DNA of 7,571 nucleotides from Halanaerobiaceae bacterium. GTDB taxonomy: Bacteria > Bacillota > Halanaerobiia > Halanaerobiales > Halarsenatibacteraceae. Location of the stretch: contig PWHA01000198.1 of NCBI GenBank assembly GCA_003554685.1, positions 1 through 7,571 on the forward strand, in the 5' to 3' direction. Made by a program: the position numbers and the translations under genes. Under the pieces are notes generated by a model. It had not been told where the DNA came from, searched no databases, and was given only the letters and a program-made list of their open reading frames with translations. Below, piece by piece: positions 5,156-7,571 of the stretch (its first letter is position 1; each line of letters begins with the position of its first letter).

Positions 5156-6178
5156 ATGCTTAACAAAACAAGAGTAAGAAATACCGTTATCTATGGGGTT
5201 AAAATTGCTTTAATTATTTCTTTAGTTATTCTTACATCAATATCAATCTCTTTATTTCCGGTTCAGGCATCTGATTATCTCTGGGGTAGAGACTCCTTTG
5301 ACTCTGCTGTTCTCTCAGTTAGTGTTAAATTTGAAGATAATGATTGGCAGTCGCCTCATTCTCGATTTAATGACCCAGTTTTTCTAAATTCACCTGAATT
5401 CAGTTTTGATTCTGATTTGCTGGAAATTAATATTATCAATCCCACCCTTTCTCAGGTTGAACCAGATGTTGATATTGTTAACTGGACATTGCAAACTAAT
5501 GGCTGGAATGTTAACCTGGACTTTGAATCAGTTGGAGATGATGGGCAAAGTTACGGTAATTTAGTTGACGATTATACAAATGAATTTTTTAAATATACTA
5601 TTTTTGATGATTTCGAAACTTTTGGAAGTTTTTTCCCTGGTGGAGGTTTGTACGGCTTAAATTTTGACGGAGGTACTCACCCGGGAAAAATAAAAATTGA
5701 ATATAATCCAGCCTTTAGTGATAAACCCTGGTGCGCTGTCAGGGCCGGAGAGTATCGCGATATTATAATGGTAACTATTTCTGGTGAGCCGGGCGATTAT
5801 CGTACAGAAACGGCTTTTGGTGGCGACACTGGAGTTAATGTTCGTAATCCAGAGAGATGGTGGTATTATTTTGCTACTAAAAAAGGAGAGGTTCAAAATA
5901 TTTGGGCCGGACAGGATGAATATGCCGGAACAGTGTGGGTGAGAAAAACAAATAATAATTGGGAGATCAACTTTTATTTTGATAATGGTTGGCAGCTGAT
6001 AAATGACAGAGAAGCAGTAAAAATTAAGGGTTATCAGGAAAAGCCTGATGAAATGCCACCCAGCGGAAAGTTGGACACCTATAAAGGCAGTTACGAAGGC
6101 TCTGATTCACCAATCAGCTTTTCTGATAACAGCTATAGATATTTTATTATACACCTTGACTTAATTAAATTTTATTAG
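5156..6178 (+). CDS. Secreted two-part surface protein, possible minor or tip subunit (340 aa)
   Basis: No named family is recognised. Seen: signal peptide 1-38 (basic start, long hydrophobic stretch 15-36, cleavage after PVQA). The mature chain is rich in D, N, G and aromatics with one cysteine (C193). The first part (about 39-215) is beta-type and ends in RAGEYRDIIMVTISG (196-210), the same GEY-plus-amphipathic-strand ending seen at the C-terminus of the first subunit gene. The second part (about 225-340) has a different character: RWWYYFATKKGEVQNIWAGQ, AGTVWV, WEINFYFDNGWQLI, VKIKGY, a P-rich turn (PDEMPPSG) and a terminal strand (YFIIHLDLIKFY). The layout, a subunit-like domain plus an extra domain, is like a two-domain pilus tip adhesin, but this is inference; a free secreted protein is possible. 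It is separated from the pore genes by a hairpin and ends just before the bidirectional terminator. Confidence 0.78.
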   Translation: MLNKTRVRNTVIYGVKIALIISLVILTSISISLFPVQASDYLWGRDSFDSAVLSVSVKFEDNDWQSPHSRFNDPVFLNSPEFSFDSDLLEINIINPTLSQVEPDVDIVNWTLQTNGWNVNLDFESVGDDGQSYGNLVDDYTNEFFKYTIFDDFETFGSFFPGGGLYGLNFDGGTHPGKIKIEYNPAFSDKPWCAVRAGEYRDIIMVTISGEPGDYRTETAFGGDTGVNVRNPERWWYYFATKKGEVQNIWAGQDEYAGTVWVRKTNNNWEINFYFDNGWQLINDREAVKIKGYQEKPDEMPPSGKLDTYKGSYEGSDSPISFSDNSYRYFIIHLDLIKFY

Positions 6179-6202
6179 GTTTTTAGTAGAATTCCTTTAA
6201 AC

Positions 6203-6234
6203 ACAAAATCCCCGGATTAACCCGGGGATTTTGT
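6203..6234. terminator. Bidirectional Rho-independent terminator between convergent genes
   Basis: ACAAAATCCCCGG (6203-6215) and CCGGGGATTTTGT (6222-6234) form a perfect 13-bp stem with a 6-base loop. The GC core is flanked by A-rich and T-rich arms, giving an ATTTTGT tail on both strands. It lies 24 bases after the stop of the + strand unit and 24 bases after the stop of the - strand protease, so it serves both. Confidence 0.88.
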
Positions 6235-6258
6235 ATGTTTTGCTTATCTTCTAATTAA

Positions 6259-7571
6259 CTATTCAGGATACTCCTTTAAGGTAAGCTCAAAATCATATTC
6301 TCCATCTTCAAGTTCCACTTCTCTGGTTGAGACAAAATAATCTCCCTTTTCTAAGTCCCCACTACCTCTCACATCAAGCCAGATCATTACTTCATATTTT
6401 CCTTCCGGTACATCAGCAAGAGAGAATTCTCTCTCAGTGACAGATAAACTGGCTTTAGCGGTTGTTTCAAATTCTTTTCCAGTTCTTTTACCGACCATAA
6501 TTTTGATTTGACTGGCTTCATGTACCGCCCAGTAGGTATTGATCATGCCATGACCGTATTTCTCATTATAGCCCGGTTCTTCCAGATCAATTGCAGTCTC
6601 TATCATAACATCCAGAACATTATCAGGGTTTATGCCCTCTGCAATCATAAGTCCTGCCAGTCCGGCAACCTGGGGAGCTGCCATCGAAGTCCCTGACATA
6701 TCCAGAATTCTGTTGCCGGGAATAGTGCTCCAGATTGCCGTACCAGGTGCCACAATGTCCTGCTCCGGTCCGTAGCTGGAGTAATTTGCCAGCTCTGGAG
6801 GTCCTGATTCATTGTTACTTAGTGCACCTACAGCTATTACCTCATCAAATTTTGCCGGATAAGCTACATCATTTTCACCTGAATTACCACTGGCTGCTAC
6901 AATAACTACTCCGGCATTGGCAGCCTTTTCAACAGCATCTTCAATTAATTCTGGCGTTTCACTACTGTGCATTCCCAGAGACATATTTATCACATCTGCT
7001 GGCTGAATTTTACTGTCATTTCTTAATCCAGCAGAATGTAATATTCCCTGAGCAACCGACCATTCATCACCCATGCCATTATCATCAAGAACCTTTACCG
7101 GCAACATTTCAACATCCCACATTACTCCTGCCAGACCTCGAGAATTGTTTGCTTTGGCTCCTACAATTCCAGCTACATGGGTGCCATGCATGTGTCTGTC
7201 AGTAAAATCTGTTTCATTCTCACTGGTAAAGTTATAGCCGGAATCCAGATCTACTAATCCTTCCATTTCTACATGACTATAATCAATTCCGGTATCAAGA
7301 ATTGCAACTCTTACATTGCTTGAACCCTGAGCATCCCGCCAGGTTTGGGGTAAACGTAGTACCGAGGGTGCCCACTGTTTATAATAATACTCATCATTTG
7401 GCAGCTGATAATCTTGAATTGTAAAGGTATTATTTGTTTGAGCTGAAAGGATCCCAGGTTCTGAGCTCGCCTGGCTGATTGCCTGGCTTTGAACCATATC
7501 ACCCGGGATTTCTACCAGCATGGCATTAAGTTCTCCTGAGTATTCCAGAAAGTTGTAGCCCAGATCTTGAG
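6259..7571 (-). CDS. Subtilisin-family (S8) secreted serine protease, 5' end outside window
   Basis: The frame is open to the right edge, so the true start and signal peptide are missing. The first ATG inside (7519-7521) is not the start: the upstream codons read GYNFLEYSGELNA and continue into MLVEIPGD, a typical I9-type propeptide ending. Counting from that Met as residue 1, about 1-30 is the propeptide end (SSEPGIL). The peptidase spans about 45-335 with the full catalytic set: Asp76 in AILDTGID, His112 in HGTHVAG, oxyanion Asn213 in AASGNSG, and Ser279 in SGTSMAAP. Residues about 340-420 form an extra beta domain (FSLADVPEGKYEVMIWLDVRG, EKGDYFVSTREVEL) resembling transthyretin/carboxypeptidase-regulatory-like modules in secreted proteins. 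It degrades or matures proteins outside the cytoplasm. It is convergent with the surface gene set and separated by a shared terminator, so it is a different transcription unit; a functional link is unproven. Confidence 0.95.
   Translation of the reverse strand, partial: QDLGYNFLEYSGELNAMLVEIPGDMVQSQAISQASSEPGILSAQTNNTFTIQDYQLPNDEYYYKQWAPSVLRLPQTWRDAQGSSNVRVAILDTGIDYSHVEMEGLVDLDSGYNFTSENETDFTDRHMHGTHVAGIVGAKANNSRGLAGVMWDVEMLPVKVLDDNGMGDEWSVAQGILHSAGLRNDSKIQPADVINMSLGMHSSETPELIEDAVEKAANAGVVIVAASGNSGENDVAYPAKFDEVIAVGALSNNESGPPELANYSSYGPEQDIVAPGTAIWSTIPGNRILDMSGTSMAAPQVAGLAGLMIAEGINPDNVLDVMIETAIDLEEPGYNEKYGHGMINTYWAVHEASQIKIMVGKRTGKEFETTAKASLSVTEREFSLADVPEGKYEVMIWLDVRGSGDLEKGDYFVSTREVELEDGEYDFELTLKEYPE

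Noticed and set aside
7311..7521. ATG at 7521 as the true start of the subtilase
   Set aside because: The frame stays open to the window edge and the upstream residues continue a propeptide, so this Met is internal and the gene is cut at its 5' end.

Overview
The window looks like chromosomal DNA from a low-GC, Firmicutes-type bacterium that nevertheless has an outer membrane. The low-GC evidence is AT-rich coding sequence and a strong GAGGAGG ribosome binding site. The outer-membrane evidence is a textbook secretin, followed by a secretin-like protein ending in a probable beta-barrel. Together with D/E-rich secreted proteins, this suits a diderm, salt-adapted Firmicute such as Halanaerobiales. 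That placement is inference; Thermotogae or other diderm Firmicutes are not excluded.

Layout. Bases 1-106 hold the apparent tail of an upstream terminator (CCCGTC plus eight T) and a leader. Five + strand genes follow, all encoding proteins with Sec-type signal peptides: (1) a 254-aa putative surface subunit, 107-871; (2) a 506-aa multi-domain beta-sandwich protein resembling pilus chaperones, 1023-2543; (3) a compact 405-aa secretin, 2545-3762; (4) a 424-aa protein that I read as a degenerate secretin paralogue lacking the secretin signature loop, with a barrel-like C-terminus, 3767-5041; (5) a 340-aa secreted two-part protein, 5156-6178. Genes 2-3-4 are almost contiguous (gaps of 1 and 4 bases). 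Perfect hairpins separate gene 1 from gene 2 and gene 4 from gene 5. A bidirectional terminator at 6203-6234 closes the unit. Facing it on the - strand is a subtilisin-family (S8) protease, cut by the right edge of the window.

How the genes may work together (inference). Gene 1, and perhaps gene 5, are exported surface or fibre subunits. Gene 2 is a periplasmic chaperone or scaffold made of two copies of a two-domain unit. Genes 3 and 4 supply the outer-membrane pore. No usher, secretion ATPase, prepilin peptidase or inner-membrane platform gene is visible. The set is therefore neither a classical chaperone-usher operon nor a type II secretion or type IV pilus operon as far as this window shows. 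It is the best candidate here for an undescribed export or surface-assembly system. No intergenic stretch exceeds about 150 bases.
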